From Flaccisagitta enflata (taxonomy: Eukaryota > Chaetognatha > Sagittoidea > Aphragmophora), in NCBI GenBank assembly GCA_965153355.1, contig OZ231128.1, forward strand, positions 15,748,001 to 15,812,000: a stretch of 64,000 nucleotides of DNA, read 5' to 3'. The translations under genes were made by a program, and so were the position numbers. A model generated the notes under the pieces. That model had not been told where the DNA came from and ran no database searches. It worked only from the letters and a program-made list of their open reading frames with translations. Shown one piece after another: positions 50,899 through 62,649 of the stretch; within the stretch, counting starts at the first letter, position 1, and each line of letters opens with the position of its first letter.

Positions 50899-52399
50899 TA
50901 GAATCAGGACCAAACTAAAACGGAAAACAAAAACAGGATCACCAATGGATAGACGGACCGACAGGCCAACCATCTCCTAGGCAAAGCAACTATGAGTAGT
51001 TTTAATCAGGACCAAACTAAAACGGAACAGGTCGCCAAAGGGCAATATGTGGTCAGAGAGGGCCAGAGAGGGCAGATTCAAGGCCTGAGAGGGCAGATTT
51101 TAAGCCTGAGAGGGCAGATTTCAGGCCTGAGAGGGCAGAATTCAGGCCTGAGAGAGCAGATTTAAGGCATGAGAGGACAGGTTGCAGGCCAGAGGGCAGA
51201 TTTCAGGCCTGAGAGGGCAGATTTAAGTCCTGAGAGGGAAGAGTCAAGGCTGAATAGGGCAGATTTCAGGCCTAGGAGGGCAGATGTTAGGCCTGAGAGG
51301 GCAGATTTCAGGCCTGAGATGGCCTGGGGGGGACTAATGGACAGATGGACGGACGCACAGATGAACAAAAGTCCCCCTGTGTTCTACAGGACTTCATCTC
51401 CTTTGGGGGTGCTGCCTAAAAAAAAAGAAACAGCATCACCAATGGATAGATGGACAGACAAACCAGCCATCTCACAGGCAAAGCAACTCTGACTAGTTTC
51501 AGTCTGTACCAGACTAAAACGAAAACAGAAACAGCATCACCAGTGGATAGATGGACCGACAAACCAGCCATCTCCCAGGCAAAGTAACTATGATTAGTTT
51601 TAATCAGGACCAAATTAAAACGGAAAACAGAAACAGCATCACCAATGGATAGATGGACCTACAAACCAACCATCGCACAGGCAAAGCAACTATGACTAGT
51701 TTTGATCAGGACCAAACTAAAACGGAAAACAGAAACAGCATAACTAATGGGTAGATGGACCCACAAACCAACCATCTCACAGGCAAAGCAACTATGACTT
51801 ATTTTAATCAGGACCAAACTAAAATGGAAAACAGAAACAGCATCACCAATGGATTGATGGACCCCAAAACCAACCATCTCACAGGCAAAGCAACTATGAC
51901 TAGTTTTAATCAGGACCAAACTAAAACGAAAAACAGAAACAGCATCACCAATGGATAGATGGACCCACAAACCAACCATCTCATAGGCAAAGCAACTATG
52001 ACTAGCTTTAATCAGGATCAAACTAAAATGGAAAACAGAAACAGCATAACTAATGGGTAAATGGACCCACAAACCAACCATCTCACAGGCAAAGCAACTA
52101 TGACTAGTTTTAATCAGGACCAAACTAAAATGGAAAACAGAAACAGCATCACCAATGGATAGATGGACCCACAAACCAACCATCTCACAGGCAAAGCAAC
52201 TATGACTAGTTTTAATCAGGACCAAACTAAAACGGAAAACAGAAACAGCATCACCAATGGATAGATGGACCCACAAACCAACCATCTCATAGGCAATGCA
52301 ACTATGACTAGCTTTAATCAGGATCAAACTAAAACGGAAAACAGAAACAGCATCACCAATGGATATATGACCCCACAAACCAACCATCTAACAGGCTAT

Positions 52400-52400
<1 letters not shown>
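50899..52400. repeat. 102-bp minisatellite, interrupted by U5
   Basis: Units contain GGAAAACAGAAACAGCATCA, CAATGGATAGATGGACC, CAAACCAACCATCTCACAGG and AATCAGGACCAAACTAAAA. About one unit lies before U5 and about ten after it, spacing 101-102 bp. The last unit runs into a CA array. A minus-strand frame is open because 102 is divisible by three. Confidence 0.93.
51028..51418 (+). mobile_element. Family U element U5 inside the 102-bp array
   Basis: The interior has about 13 units of GAGAGGGCAGATTTCAGGCC; the right end is GTGTTCTACAGGACTTCATC, TCCTTTGGGGGTGCTGCC. The left U end is not well preserved (GGTCGCCAAAGGGCAATATG). The 102-bp unit is broken between ACTAAAACGGA and AAACAGCATCACC. Confidence 0.6.

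Positions 52401-52459
<59 letters not shown>
52401..52459. repeat. (CA)n microsatellite
   Basis: Pure CA array at the end of the 102-bp minisatellite. Confidence 0.97.
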
Positions 52460-52461
<2 letters not shown>

Positions 52462-52599
52462 TCATTTGAGCTCTCACAGAACGTTGTAGCTTCAAAATTT
52501 TAGAAGATACTTTGAAGATAACCCCTCAGAAATCTCAAATCTTGTTTCAATCTTTTTGGAGTAACCAAATTTTAATAGATATAGGTTTAAAGAAATTTC

Positions 52600-53096
52600 T
52601 GCTTGGTCTACAGTCTATGGACAAAATGAGGAGAGTAGATTTTACTGATTACCGTCATGATTCTTAGGCGTAGTTTATTTTAAGATGGAGGCTTGTAATT
52701 ACCTCATAGAAAATTACTGAGGACTGAAAGAAACTAATGGAAGTACGATTACTACAGGGAGGCCTTGTAAAATCATAAAAAGAACTTCTTATTAATCAAA
52801 AGCAAATGTTGGCATTAAGTCGCCCCTGGAACTTAGCACCTCCATCTGGGATAAGATTGACCCCCTCTGGCCTGCCCTGCGACTTAATGCCAACATCTGC
52901 TTTAAATTAAAAAGAGATTTCTTCATGATCTTACATTGCCTCCCTGTAATCGTTCTTGCGTTAGTTTTTTTCAGTCCTCAGACTCAGTAATTTTCTATGA
53001 GGTAATTACAAGCCTACATTTAAAAAAAAACTTCGCCTAAGCATCATACCAGTGATCAACATAATCTACTCTCCTTGTTTTGTCCATATACTGTCT
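52600..53096. mobile_element. Foldback element F3, about 500 bp
   Basis: Arms 52600-52823 and 52879-53096 around a 55-base spacer. Paired blocks: AGGCTTGTAATTACCTCATA, GAAAATTACTGAG, GTTGGCATTAAGTCGC and AGAGTAGATT, with inverse copies on the right. The arms differ by several indels. The right flank (TTGTAGAGTTTGTGAAGCTC, 53101) resembles the interior of the 54768-55395 MITE, suggesting they share ancestry. Confidence 0.82.
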
Positions 53097-53623
<527 letters not shown>

Positions 53624-53694
53624 CCCACACTCATTATCATTCTGTCTTTGCGTCTCTCTCTCTTTTTTTTCTTTCTTTAATTTCTGTCTGACGT

Positions 53695-53990
53695 CGTCTC
53701 ACGCGTAAACGCTGGCGCGCGATGGTTGGCTTGTGTCTGAGGCCCATGGGTGTGCCGTTGGTGTGTGTCGCCGGGCGCAGGGCGCGGGGCGCGGGGCGCG
53801 GAGCAAAGCGCTCTCCCGGGGATTTGAACACAAACGTTTATGCGTGCGGAATAATCTCAGCTTCTCTCAGCGCCACAACAAAAACTCTGTTTGCGCACGA
53901 CGAGTTAAGAAGGGAATGCGGGCGCGTGAAGCAGACGAGCAGACGCAAAGGGCAACGGCGCTCCAGCAAGGGCGCTCCAGCAAGGGCGCT
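53695..53990. promoter_or_regulatory. CpG-rich patch, possible CpG island
   Basis: A dense run of CG steps (GCGCGGGGCGCGGGGCGCGG around 53774-53805) stands out in an AT-rich window. In animals such patches can mark promoters, but no transcript or exon is recognisable here, and repeat origin is an alternative. Confidence 0.3.
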
Positions 53991-54690
53991 CCAGCTCTGC
54001 CCTAACTCGGTCTCTCAAGGAAGCCTGTGAAGCAGATGAATAGACACCATGAAGCACGGGCGCTCCGGCTTTGCCCTCAGTCAGCCTGTCAAGTTGGCCC
54101 ATGAAGCAGACTAGCAAACACGATGGGGCTAGAGCGCTTCTAGAGAGGGCTTGAGAAAGGGGCAAGTAGATGCAATGGGGCAAAAAAGCTCTAGTTCTGC
54201 TCTCACTCCACGTATCAAGTTGTCCCATGAAGCAGACTAGCAAACACCATAGGGCCAGGGCGCTTCTAGAGTAGGCTTGTGAAGCAGACAAGCAGATGCA
54301 ATATGGCAAAGAAGCTCTAGCTCTACTCTAACTCAGCCTGTCAAGTTGGTCCACAAAGCAGACACGGCAAGCGATGCAAAAGGCATTTCAGCTCTGCCCT
54401 CAATCAACCTGTCAAGTTGGCCTATGAAGCATACAAGCATTAGGGTAAAAGGTGTTTCGGCTCTGCCTTCACTCAGGTTTTCATGTGGGTCCTAAAGCAG
54501 ACATAAGGCTAGGGTGCTTCTAAAGTAGGCCCATGAAACAGACAAGCAGAAGCCATTAAGCGAGGGTACTCCAGCTCTACCCTGACTCAGCCTGTTGTGG
54601 ACCCTAGAAGCAGACGAGCAGACACAATGGGACAAGGGAACAGCTCTGTTACCCTCATAAGGGTCAGTGAAGGACACAAGCTAATGGGAA
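53925..54690. repeat. Degenerate satellite with GAAGCAGAC..GCTCCAGCTCTGCC units
   Basis: Recurring blocks CCCATGAAGCAGACTAGCAA, CCAGCTCTGCCC and CAGCCTGTCAAGTTGG at irregular spacing of roughly 80-115 bp, with GGGCGCTCCAGCAA repeated three times at 53958-53993. Confidence 0.75.
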
Positions 54691-54745
54691 GACGAGGGTG
54701 CTTCGCTAGTCTGGTTCTTCCTCCATTCAGCCAAGATAGATATTT

Positions 54746-55709
54746 TTAGTCGCGTTCTACGCGACTCTACAGTGAGGCGCATAAAAAAGTAGCCACTTTT
54801 GTAAAAACTATTTTGCCTACTCAAGAAATGATAGGATGAATTTATTGGTGATGATATTAAAGGATTTTCAATTTTCTTTAATTTGAGACCAATCCCAAAT
54901 TTGTGGCTCTTTTCATTTAGAAATGACGTTAGTTTGAATAGAAGCATATCAAAACCATTTTGGGAAAAAGGGTCAAAAAATTAGCTCCTTTTAGACAATC
55001 AGAAAACTGAGTTATTTTTTTTTAAACTGATGTCATTTGAAAACGAATCAAGCTACAAATCTCTGATTGGACTAGATTTGTAGAGTTTTCGAAGCTCTTT
55101 AAAATGCTCATGGATTTGAAGTCTTTATTATGATTTGTTTTTGATCTATCAAAGAAAAACTAAGTCCATTTTGTGTTTTGCCCGTGGTTGTTCAGTGATA
55201 GATTCTTCTAAATTTCTTCTCCTCTTTGAACTTGTATAAATTCCTAGCAAATCGAGATAAAAGTCTTGGATTGGGCTAGATTTGTAGAACTTTTGAAGGT
55301 CTTTAAGAATATCACAGATTCTTAGTATTTCTAAGTGCCAGGACTGACATGATTAGCTTTTGAAAGTACTGGCTACTTATTTATGCGCCGCACTGTACAC
55401 TCCGCTTTGTCGGTCTGTCGGTCCGTTGGTCCGTCCGTCACACTTTACTTTTTTATTGTACTTATACTTTCTTATTCTAAGTCATTCTTAGTCATTTTGA
55501 GTCATACTAAGTCAATCTAAGTCATTCTAAGTCATATTACGCTACATTGAGTCACTTAAGTCAATTAAGTCAATTTAGTTGTTTAAGTCATTTTTAGTCT
55601 ACTTAAGTCATTTCAAGTCATCTTAAGTCATTTTAAGTCATCCTGAGTCTTTTAAAGTCATATTAAGTTATTTATGTCCCGCACGCGACTTGAAGGTGTT
55701 TGCCTTGTT
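54746..55709 (+). mobile_element. Family S element S17 with nested MITE
   Basis: Hairpin AGTCGCGT-TCT-ACGCGACT. The element is interrupted by a 628-bp MITE after GACTCTA, resumes CACTCCGCTTTGTCGG, carries the AGTCATTCTA tandem (55475-55670), and ends CCCGCACGCGACTTGAAGGT, GTTTGCCTTGTT. Confidence 0.88.
54768..55395. mobile_element. TA-flanked mariner-like MITE nested in S17, 628 bp
   Basis: Ends CAGTGAGGCGCATAAAAAAG (left) and, read inverted from the right, CAGTGCGGCGCATAAATAAG, with TA at 54766-54767 and 55396-55397. Removing the element and one TA restores the S consensus GACTCTACAC..CCGCTTTG. There is no transposase frame. TA duplication and CAGTG ends fit the Tc1/mariner superfamily. Confidence 0.93.
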
Positions 55710-55818
55710 ATTTTCATTTCTATTAACCACCTCCCCACCAGAATGAAGTCTATGTAAAAAGCCACCTGCAAATCATCCATCATTTTGAAAAACCCAAGCA
55801 CATACACTACAAACGGTT

Positions 55819-56260
55819 AATAGTCGCAAAAGCGTTAGATGGTCAGCGGTACCCGTTGCCCCTATGTGAGTTTATGTGGGTGTGAGGTGGTTAGAGGGGC
55901 AGCGGCCCTGAAGGGGCCGATGACCTATGCTGTTTTTATTTGAGCCTCAAGGCTGGAATTAGGGCCTTGAGGCTGGGATTTGAGCCTTGGGGCTGGGATT
56001 TGAGCCTGGAGGCTGGGATTTGAGCCTCAAGGCTGGAATTTGAGCCTCGAGGCCGGAATTTGAGCCTCAAGGCTGGGATTTGAGCCTCCAAGCTGGGATT
56101 TGAGCCTCCAGGCTGGGATTTGAGCCTGGAGGCTAGGATTTGGGTCTTGAGGCTGAGATATGAGCCTTGAGGCTGGGGGGGGGGGGTACACTGAAAAGGG
56201 AGAAATTTCTGCATATGTGAAAGCATAGGTCATCGGCCCCTTTGGGGCCGCTGCCCAAAA
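55819..56260 (-). mobile_element. Family T element T11, young, near-identical to T10
   Basis: AATAGTCGCAAAAGCGTTAG, ATGGTCAGCGGTACCCGTTG, then the T10 interior in reverse, then GCCCCTTTGGGGCCGCTGCC, CAAAA. It appears to lack about one 20-bp unit relative to T10. The flanks differ from those of T10. Confidence 0.9.
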
Positions 56261-56958
56261 AGGTTTTTTCTTAATACTGAAACCATACATTCTTTATTCA
56301 ACAAGTACCAAACAACCATTTCCCCCACTCTACCATCTTCTCCTCTCCTTCCTCTCCTCTCTCTCTTCCCCCTCCTCTTGCTCACCTGTCATCACCCTCT
56401 TCTCTCTCACTTTCCACTATTGGCTCTCAACTTGCGCCCAAGCCCTCGCCTTCCTCTCCTCCCTCTCCTCCATCTCCTCCCTTTCCTCTCTTTCCTCTCC
56501 TCTTTCTCTCCTCCCTCTCCTTCCTTTCCTTTCGAGTGAGGGCCATGGACTTTAGGAGAGCTTGAGAGCTCTCTGAGAGTTTGAGAGCTCTCATGGCACT
56601 CTCGGAGACTTTGAGAGCTCTCCAACCACCTGGAGAGCTCTCCGCAGATGAGGCTTGAACAAGTGTTATCAAATCATGCATTTACAGTTATTCTTTTACC
56701 ATGGATTCATCTGCCAATTTTCCGTTGTTTAGCAAGTTGATAGTCTCAAAATATCACTACTCTCTAAAGACTGACATTGTCTTGGTTCAAGCGTCTGTCC
56801 ATGTTTTTTTTTGCACGAATTTCTCCGGAATTTTTCATTATCTTTTTTTTTCCTTATTATATCAGTTTAAGTTTATTTCTTTATCTCCCATTCTTTTTGC
56901 TACCTGTTCTGTCCGTTTGCGTCCAAATGTATTTGTTAATATTTCTGTGTGTATATAG
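56261..56958. other. Spacer with pyrimidine tract and GAGAGCTCTC cluster
   Basis: CCTCTCCTCC-type tract at 56335-56525. A cluster of TTGAGAGCTCTC palindromes lies at 56545-56650. No gene. Confidence 0.45.
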
Positions 56959-57035
<77 letters not shown>

Positions 57036-57078
57036 TGTGAGTGTGTGTGTTTGTGTATCTATGTGTATGTGTGTGTGG
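56959..57078. repeat. (TG)n microsatellite
   Basis: Pure TG to 57027, then degenerate. Confidence 0.95.
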
Positions 57079-57590
57079 GTCTCTCTCTCATCAGGTTAAA
57101 TTTGTTAGGATATAACAGATATCAAATATCATTTATTTACTTTTTCAATGAAAAATTATTTTTTTGAAGTAATTAGTTAAGTACCAATCATAATAGTTAG
57201 TGATACAGTCATTAAAAAAATCATACTATCTTTCCAGCAATCAATTATTTATTCCAACAAAGCCATGATTTGAAAACTCTGAAAGAAACAAAAAATCAAG
57301 ATTTCACAACTGTAAATGATATAACAAATCATGTTTCCATTGTTCACATTGCCTCCTCTAAGCACCTCAATGTAAAAATTCTAACTGATTTTATAGTCAA
57401 TATTGAAAGATGAATTCAGACTTGCCCTCAAGTGATGGAGGAGGAGGAGGTCCTCCAAAGGTCCTCCACAAATCCTCCTCCTCCTACACCCAAGAGAGAG
57501 TTGGAGGAGGGAGTGATTTCATAGGTATTGGTGACCATGGATTCAGAATTCTGCATCCATGGGGTCTGGAGGTGCTCTCGCGCACTTTCC
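57079..57590. other. Unannotated spacer
   Basis: AT-rich, then GGAGGAGGAGGTCCTCC and CCTCCTCCTCC as a short inverted pair at 57438-57512. No gene. Confidence 0.4.
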
Positions 57591-57975
57591 TCTCCTCTTT
57601 CTCTCCTCCCTCTCCTTCCTTTCCTTTCACTCTTCCCTCTCCTCTTCCTCTCCGCTTCCTATCCTCTTCCTCTCCCCCTTTCTTCCCTCTCCACCCTCTC
57701 CTCCCTCGCCTCCCTTTTCTCTCCTCCCTTTCCTCCCTCTCCTCCCTCTCCTCCCTCTCCTCCCTCTCCTCCCTCTCCTTCCTTTCCTCTCTCTCTTCCC
57801 TCTCCTTTTCCTCTCCTTCCTCTCCTCTGTCATTGGCTGTCCAGTGTGTTTGAATGAGCCCAAGCCCTCTCCTTCCACTCCTCCCTCTCTTCCCTCTCTA
57901 CCCTCTCCTTTCTCTCTTCCCTCTCCTCTTCTTCTCCTCTTCCTCTTCTCCCTCTCCTCCCTCTCCTTCATCATT
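57591..57975. repeat. (CTCCCT)n pyrimidine tract
   Basis: Nearly 400 bp of C/T on the plus strand (CCCTCTCCTCCCTCTCCTCC), broken once at 57830-57865 by a unique patch. Mirror symmetry could allow triplex structure. Confidence 0.9.
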
Positions 57976-58384
57976 GGCTCTCAAGTGAGTTTGCTTGGGC
58001 CCAAAGCGGCCTCCGCGTTTTACGCGTCTACGTGCCAATATTTATTTAGACCCAGAGCGCGATGTGACCTGGACAATATCATTATTAAAGTATGAATATT
58101 TTCAAGAATATTCATCAAAAAAAGAAAATGGAGGTCACACTCGGAAAATAATGAAATCAATTTGAAATTATGGGAACAACAATTGGATTAAAGATGTAGA
58201 AGACTGTCAGCCTTTCTGAGTCATGACATTGATTCACAGCGGAACAACTGATATAGGATGTGCAGACTGTATCTGACATTTATATTGGGAGAGTTGGTAT
58301 GAAAAATGCTAAAAAGAGCCCAAATCAATCTACAATTCTTCAAAACAGGAACTTTTTGAAAAAGTTGAAAGAAAAAACGTGAAA
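57976..58384. other. Unannotated spacer
   Basis: No supported feature. Confidence 0.4.
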
Positions 58385-58438
58385 AGAAAAAAGAAAGAAA
58401 GAAAGAAGGAAATTAGGAAAGAAAGAAAGAAATTAGGA

Positions 58439-58522
<84 letters not shown>

Positions 58523-58580
58523 ACGAAAGAAAGAAAGAAAGAAAGATTGAAAGATTGAAAGAAAGAGAGAAAGAAAGATG
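58385..58580. repeat. (GAAA)n microsatellite
   Basis: GAAA array with ATTA and ATTG variants at its edges. Confidence 0.95.
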
Positions 58581-58753
58581 ACAGAACGATAAGGAGTAAG
58601 GGAAAAAGACTGGAGACGACTTCTCGAAGGTATACAGAGCGCGTGGGCTTGTATGCAAATATGTATTTTTCCCCTCGCATGTGTGTTATGCAATTCCTTT
58701 TAACCATGTTTGCTGGAGCCAGGACAGGGCAATGAGAAGTTTCATTGCAGCTA

Positions 58754-58756
<3 letters not shown>

Positions 58757-58844
<88 letters not shown>
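58757..58844. repeat. (GA)n microsatellite
   Basis: Pure GA array. Confidence 0.97.
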
Positions 58845-58846
<2 letters not shown>

Positions 58847-59464
58847 TGGGTTAGGTGGGGAAGCGAGAGTGATGTGATCAAGGAAGAAATATATTTCCTT
58901 TTATCAAAACTGACACACTATACAATGGGAACCTTCATGAGCCTGTTTTTACAGAACTTATGTTTTTTTCTTTGTAATTCCAACTTTACTCTAACTGACA
59001 TGTTTGATGTTTTTTTTTTTTCGGAAAAAAAAATAACAGGAGACAAACATCTTCTGACACCGGTATTATCAAACTGACAACTTCCAAAGAGGTTTTGAGG
59101 ATCAAAACAACTTTTCATCAGCCGCACTCGATCATAGGGAAATTCGGTATAAAGATATACAGATCTTCACTAGAGCGTATGTCATGAGTCTGAGAGAAAA
59201 TATATCATGTAGTGAAGCTGCCTTACATTTCCATACGGAAAAAAAAACTACAAAAACATTGAATAAGTAGGTTGTATGCCTTAAAGGCGGGCACGCTTTA
59301 TTAGCGGGTGCGCTTATGCGGTTCTCCATTGTAAGTGTAACTTTCAAAAACACTCCAATTTGAGATTTGAGTGTAAACAAAGGTTGTCTAAATCCAAACA
59401 AAAATCATGATAGATTAGATAAAAGAGAAAACCAAAACTGTATTAGCGAGAGACAGAGAGACAG
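58845..59464. other. Unannotated spacer
   Basis: GGCGGGCACGCTTTATTAGC at 59285 resembles part of the 17002 MITE end but has no partner. No gene. Confidence 0.35.
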
Positions 59465-59533
59465 AAAAAAAGAAAGCAAGAAAGAAAGAAAGAAAGATAG
59501 AAAGAAAGAGAGAAAGAGAGAAAAAAATAGCTA

Positions 59534-59625
<92 letters not shown>

Positions 59626-59652
59626 GAATAAGAAAGAAAGAAAGAAAAAAAC
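59465..59652. repeat. (GAAA)n microsatellite
   Basis: GAAA array with scattered substitutions in its first 70 bp. Confidence 0.95.
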
Positions 59653-59894
59653 GAATGAAGAAGATGGGAGGCGAAGCAGTACAACAATCAGACACGAACT
59701 ATCTCACACTAAAATCGGTGAATATTCGTCACCAACATCAACATCAACATCGACATTTGCTTAAAAGTTAAGCTTATTTCCTTTTGTCATCAGAAACAAG
59801 TGACGCGGGGTCGCAATATCGTTGCAGACGGGTGGGCAGGGGCATCCAACCCCCATCCACACCTCAAACCCTACTCCATACACAAACATACATA

Positions 59895-60359
59895 AATAGT
59901 CGCAAAAGCGTTAGATGGTCAGCGGACTTGCCGAAGTAGGTTGTGCAGCGGCCCCGAAGGGTTCAATGACCTATGGTTTCACACATATGTGGAATTTTCT
60001 CCTCCTTCTGAAATTTGGGCTGGGATTTAGGTCTCGAGGCTGGGATCTATGCCAAAAGGCTGGGATTTGGGCTTGTAGGCTGGGATTTGGGCCTCAAGAC
60101 TGAGACTTGGGCTTCGAGGATGGGATTTGGGCCTCAAGGATAGGATTTGGGCCTCAAGGATAGGATTTGGGCCTTGAGGATAGGATTTGGGCCTTGAGCA
60201 TAGGATTTGGGCCTTGGGGATGGGATTTGAGCCTCAAGGATAGGATTTGGGATTTGGGGGAAACGGACAGAGGAGGAGAAGAAGGAGCAGAAGGAGGAGA
60301 AAATTCCCCATATGTGTGAAAGCATAGGTCATCGACCCCGTCGGGGCCGCTGCCCAAAA
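59895..60359 (-). mobile_element. Family T element T13, reverse
   Basis: AATAGTCGCAAAAGCGTTAG, ATGGTCAGCGG, GTGCAGCGGCCCCGAAGGGT; about 12 units of GGATTTGGGCCTCAAGGATA type; GTGAAAGCATAGGTCATCGA, CCCCGTCGGGGCCGCTGCCC, AAAAG. The right hairpin loop differs (CCCGTCGGG). Confidence 0.85.
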
Positions 60360-60411
60360 GTATCCAAAACGCACATTTTTCTACTTTTCGACTCAATCAC
60401 GGTATCACCTC

Positions 60412-60480
60412 TACGGACGGACCAACCAACCGACGGACGGATAAAGCCTCTTATAGAGTTGCGTGTCCGCAACTGAGAAA
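60412..60480 (-). mobile_element. Family S left end S18 with covariant hairpin
   Basis: As written: AGTTGCG (60457-60463), TGTC, CGCAACT (60468-60474). Compared with AGTCGCG/CGCGACT both members of one base pair changed, keeping a perfect 7-bp stem. ACCAACCAACCGACGGACGG lies on its inner side. Confidence 0.7.
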
Positions 60481-60502
60481 GAAACATTTCCGTTGTAAGA
60501 AA

Positions 60503-60706
60503 CAGGGTGTGCAAAAAAATTTGCACTGGTACTCTAGCTTACAAATTATAAAAATCATCCTTACAGAAGGCCCACTGTAATGAAATTTGAATTTAAATAT
60601 CCCTGCAGTAACAATATACTATGATAAAATTTTTGTAAAACAAGTGGAAGCATGCTTTTACATCCTGTATGCTTCAGCATTTGTGCAAAAATTGTTGCAC
60701 ACCCTG
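60503..60706. mobile_element. Small MITE with CAGGGTGTGCAA ends, 204 bp
   Basis: Left CAGGGTGTGCAAAAAAATTT, right TTGTTGCACACCCTG (inverted CAGGGTGTGCAACAA). AT-rich and non-coding. Flanks do not show a clear TA pair. Confidence 0.75.
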
Positions 60707-60924
60707 TTAAGCTGATATAACTAAGCTCTAACAACTTATGACTTACATGAGTTGAAATCGGCTTAATTTTGCGATGATTGACGCGATTTCTACCCACTTT
60801 AGTTTAGGCTCATTCTGTCACGGTTTGCTCGATTCTAGAACTAAACATATTCATAAGAATTCAAAGTCATTGCACAAATGGTGATTATAGTGAGAGAAAA
60901 AAAAGATATTCAACATGGGTTTTA

Positions 60925-61243
60925 CGCATACCATATTTCCTGCATGTATCGCCCCCCTTCTAATTAGCGCCCCCCCCCCCATTTCAAGACAGAGAAGACT
61001 ATAATTTCAGAGAAAATTCTACTAATGTCCATAAGTAAATCTCTTTATGGGCAAAAAATCATAAGAATAGTATGCAATGCAAAAATAATCTGTTTTAATG
61101 CTTTATTAAACTGAATTACCAGTTTTTTTTTGTCAAAAACATTAAGTTTCATATAAAATCATCTGTTCATGAGTGAATGAGGGGGCGCTAATTATAGGTT
61201 GATAATGAAAATCTTTCATTTCAATTCAAAAAGCGCCCGGGGC
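60925..61243. mobile_element. Diverged copy of the GCGCCCC MITE
   Basis: CCATATTTCCTGCATGTATC, GCCCCCCTTCTAATTAGCGC at the left; GGGGGCGCTAATTATAGG and AAAGCGCCCGGGGC at the right. The right end is cut off where U6 begins (CACTGGGGTGAATTTCC). Confidence 0.65.
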
Positions 61244-61540
61244 ACTGGGGTGAATTTCCAGACGTCCTGAGAGGGCAAATTTGAGGCTTTCAGGGCAATT
61301 TTCCATGTTATTCAATGGGAATTTTGCTTTTTTTCAATTTTCCATCAATTTTCCATGTTATTCAATGGGATTTTCACATTTTTTTTTATTTCTACATCAA
61401 TATTCCATGATATTCAATGGGACTTTTGCATTTATCAGGGCTAAAGCAGCCCTGGGCCTTGGGGTGGGGGACGGACGGACGGAAGGACGGACGCACGTCT
61501 GGAAATTCACCCCTGTGTCCATTGGGGCCCCAAAAGGTCT
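61244..61540. mobile_element. Family U core U6
   Basis: ACTGGGGTGAATTTCCAGAC, three TTATTCAATGGGA blocks, then GACGTCTGGAAATTCACCCC, TGTGTCC and GGGGCCCCAAAAGG. Both outer U ends are missing or reduced. Confidence 0.7.
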
Positions 61541-61568
61541 ACCAGGTATTCAGTCAGAGGAAGTTATG

Positions 61569-61594
61569 CAAAAAAAAAAAAAAAAAAAAAAAAA
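61569..61594. repeat. A-tract of about 24 bases
   Basis: Homopolymer A run just after U6; could be a poly-A remnant but nothing upstream looks like a retrocopy. Confidence 0.8.
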
Positions 61595-61625
61595 CACTTT
61601 AAAAGCCCAAAAAGCCTTGTGTTAA

Positions 61626-61862
61626 GGATGGATGGACGGATCAACCGACCAACCGACCAACCGACAGACATAGCGAGTCATAGAGTCGCATGCACGCGAC
61701 TATAAACAAAGCCAGATACATCGCAAGCGGACAGTGATGACTTATATATGAAAAAGATCACTAGGGGCAGTGAGGCAATAAAGAAGAGAAAGAATTTAAA
61801 AGCGACCTACCGACGGGCCAACAGACCAACGGACAGTCAAAGTTGAGTGTTGATTCGCGTAG
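61626..61862 (-). mobile_element. Two family S fragments in reverse
   Basis: 61626-61702: CAACCGACCAACCGACAGAC, AGTCGCATGCACGCGACTAT (left end, one mismatched pair). 61703-61862: AACAAAGCCAGATACATCGC at its start and GACCAACGGACAGTC at its end, a second diverged copy in the same direction. Confidence 0.6.
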
Positions 61863-62034
61863 TATGGGAATACTAAAGGAAGAGAAACGAGAAGAAGAAA
61901 AATCATGATTGTTTAAACAATGAATAAAAAACGATTGCCTGGTCCGCTGCTTTATAATCCGCCATATTTGTCTGTTGTTCCGTTAGTTGGTCCCTAGGTT
62001 GCGCCTTAACACTTTGCGGTTTATCTAAACTAGG

Positions 62035-62215
62035 GCGGTAACACGGCTGCCCCGGTCACGTTTGGGAGGGCCGGGACTGTATTTGAGGTGACCAGAGCAT
62101 TTGGGTAGGAGCAGTGAGGCCAAAGACCGTAGACATATAAAAGAAAATTAAAAGGGGATGGTAAGATCAAAATACCAACGGACTGACGGACTTACAAACT
62201 GGGGTGTTGAGTCAC
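62035..62215 (-). mobile_element. Family S element, reverse, diverged
   Basis: AACACGGCTGCCCCGGTCAC, GAGCAGTGAGGCCAAAGAC, CAACGGACTGACGGAC. The same GCAGTGAGGCCAAAGA phrase occurs at about 62109 and (GCAGTGAGGTCAAAGA) in S14, supporting a shared interior. Confidence 0.5.
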
Positions 62216-62379
62216 GTAACATCATTTTGAAAGTCCTAAAGTGTTCCGAGTGATAAGAAGTCAGGTCTTAAAATGAAATATATTTCAAAACTAAAAGAGT
62301 GTTGGGAGTGTAACTAAGGTGTTAAGAAAGGTTTTTAAAATTGAAAAAGGTTAAAAAGTCAATATAGGTGAAATAGGTC

Positions 62380-62410
62380 TTGCACGCGACATGAAGGTGT
62401 CGGCCTTGTT
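62380..62410 (+). mobile_element. Family S right-end fragment
   Basis: GCACGCGACATGAAGGTGTC then GGCCTTGTT. The left part is not identifiable; AAGTC-type motifs precede it. Confidence 0.6.
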
Positions 62411-62649
62411 TTCATTAAATAGAGAAGAATCGTGGTTGAAGTGTGACGTGGTTCTGCCATCGCAAGAACAAAGCTATCTCTTTTCAAACTCAATCTCGAT
62501 ATTACTTTTTTCCTCGCATTTCAACTTTGTCAAAGCCTCATCAACAAGGCTGGATGCACAGCCAACAAGTAGTCACAATGAGTGGGCAGGAACTGTTTTG
62601 CAAGGGGGCAGGGGCAGTAAAAGGCAGATATATACTAGCCTGACGTACC

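Noticed and set aside
51659-52387. 242-codon minus-strand repeat protein with hydrophobic 34-residue units
   Set aside because: It follows the 102-bp satellite exactly and begins and ends with it; no start context or domain.
61569-61594. Poly-A tail of a retrocopy
   Set aside because: The upstream sequence is the U6 core and not a transcript; no target duplication.
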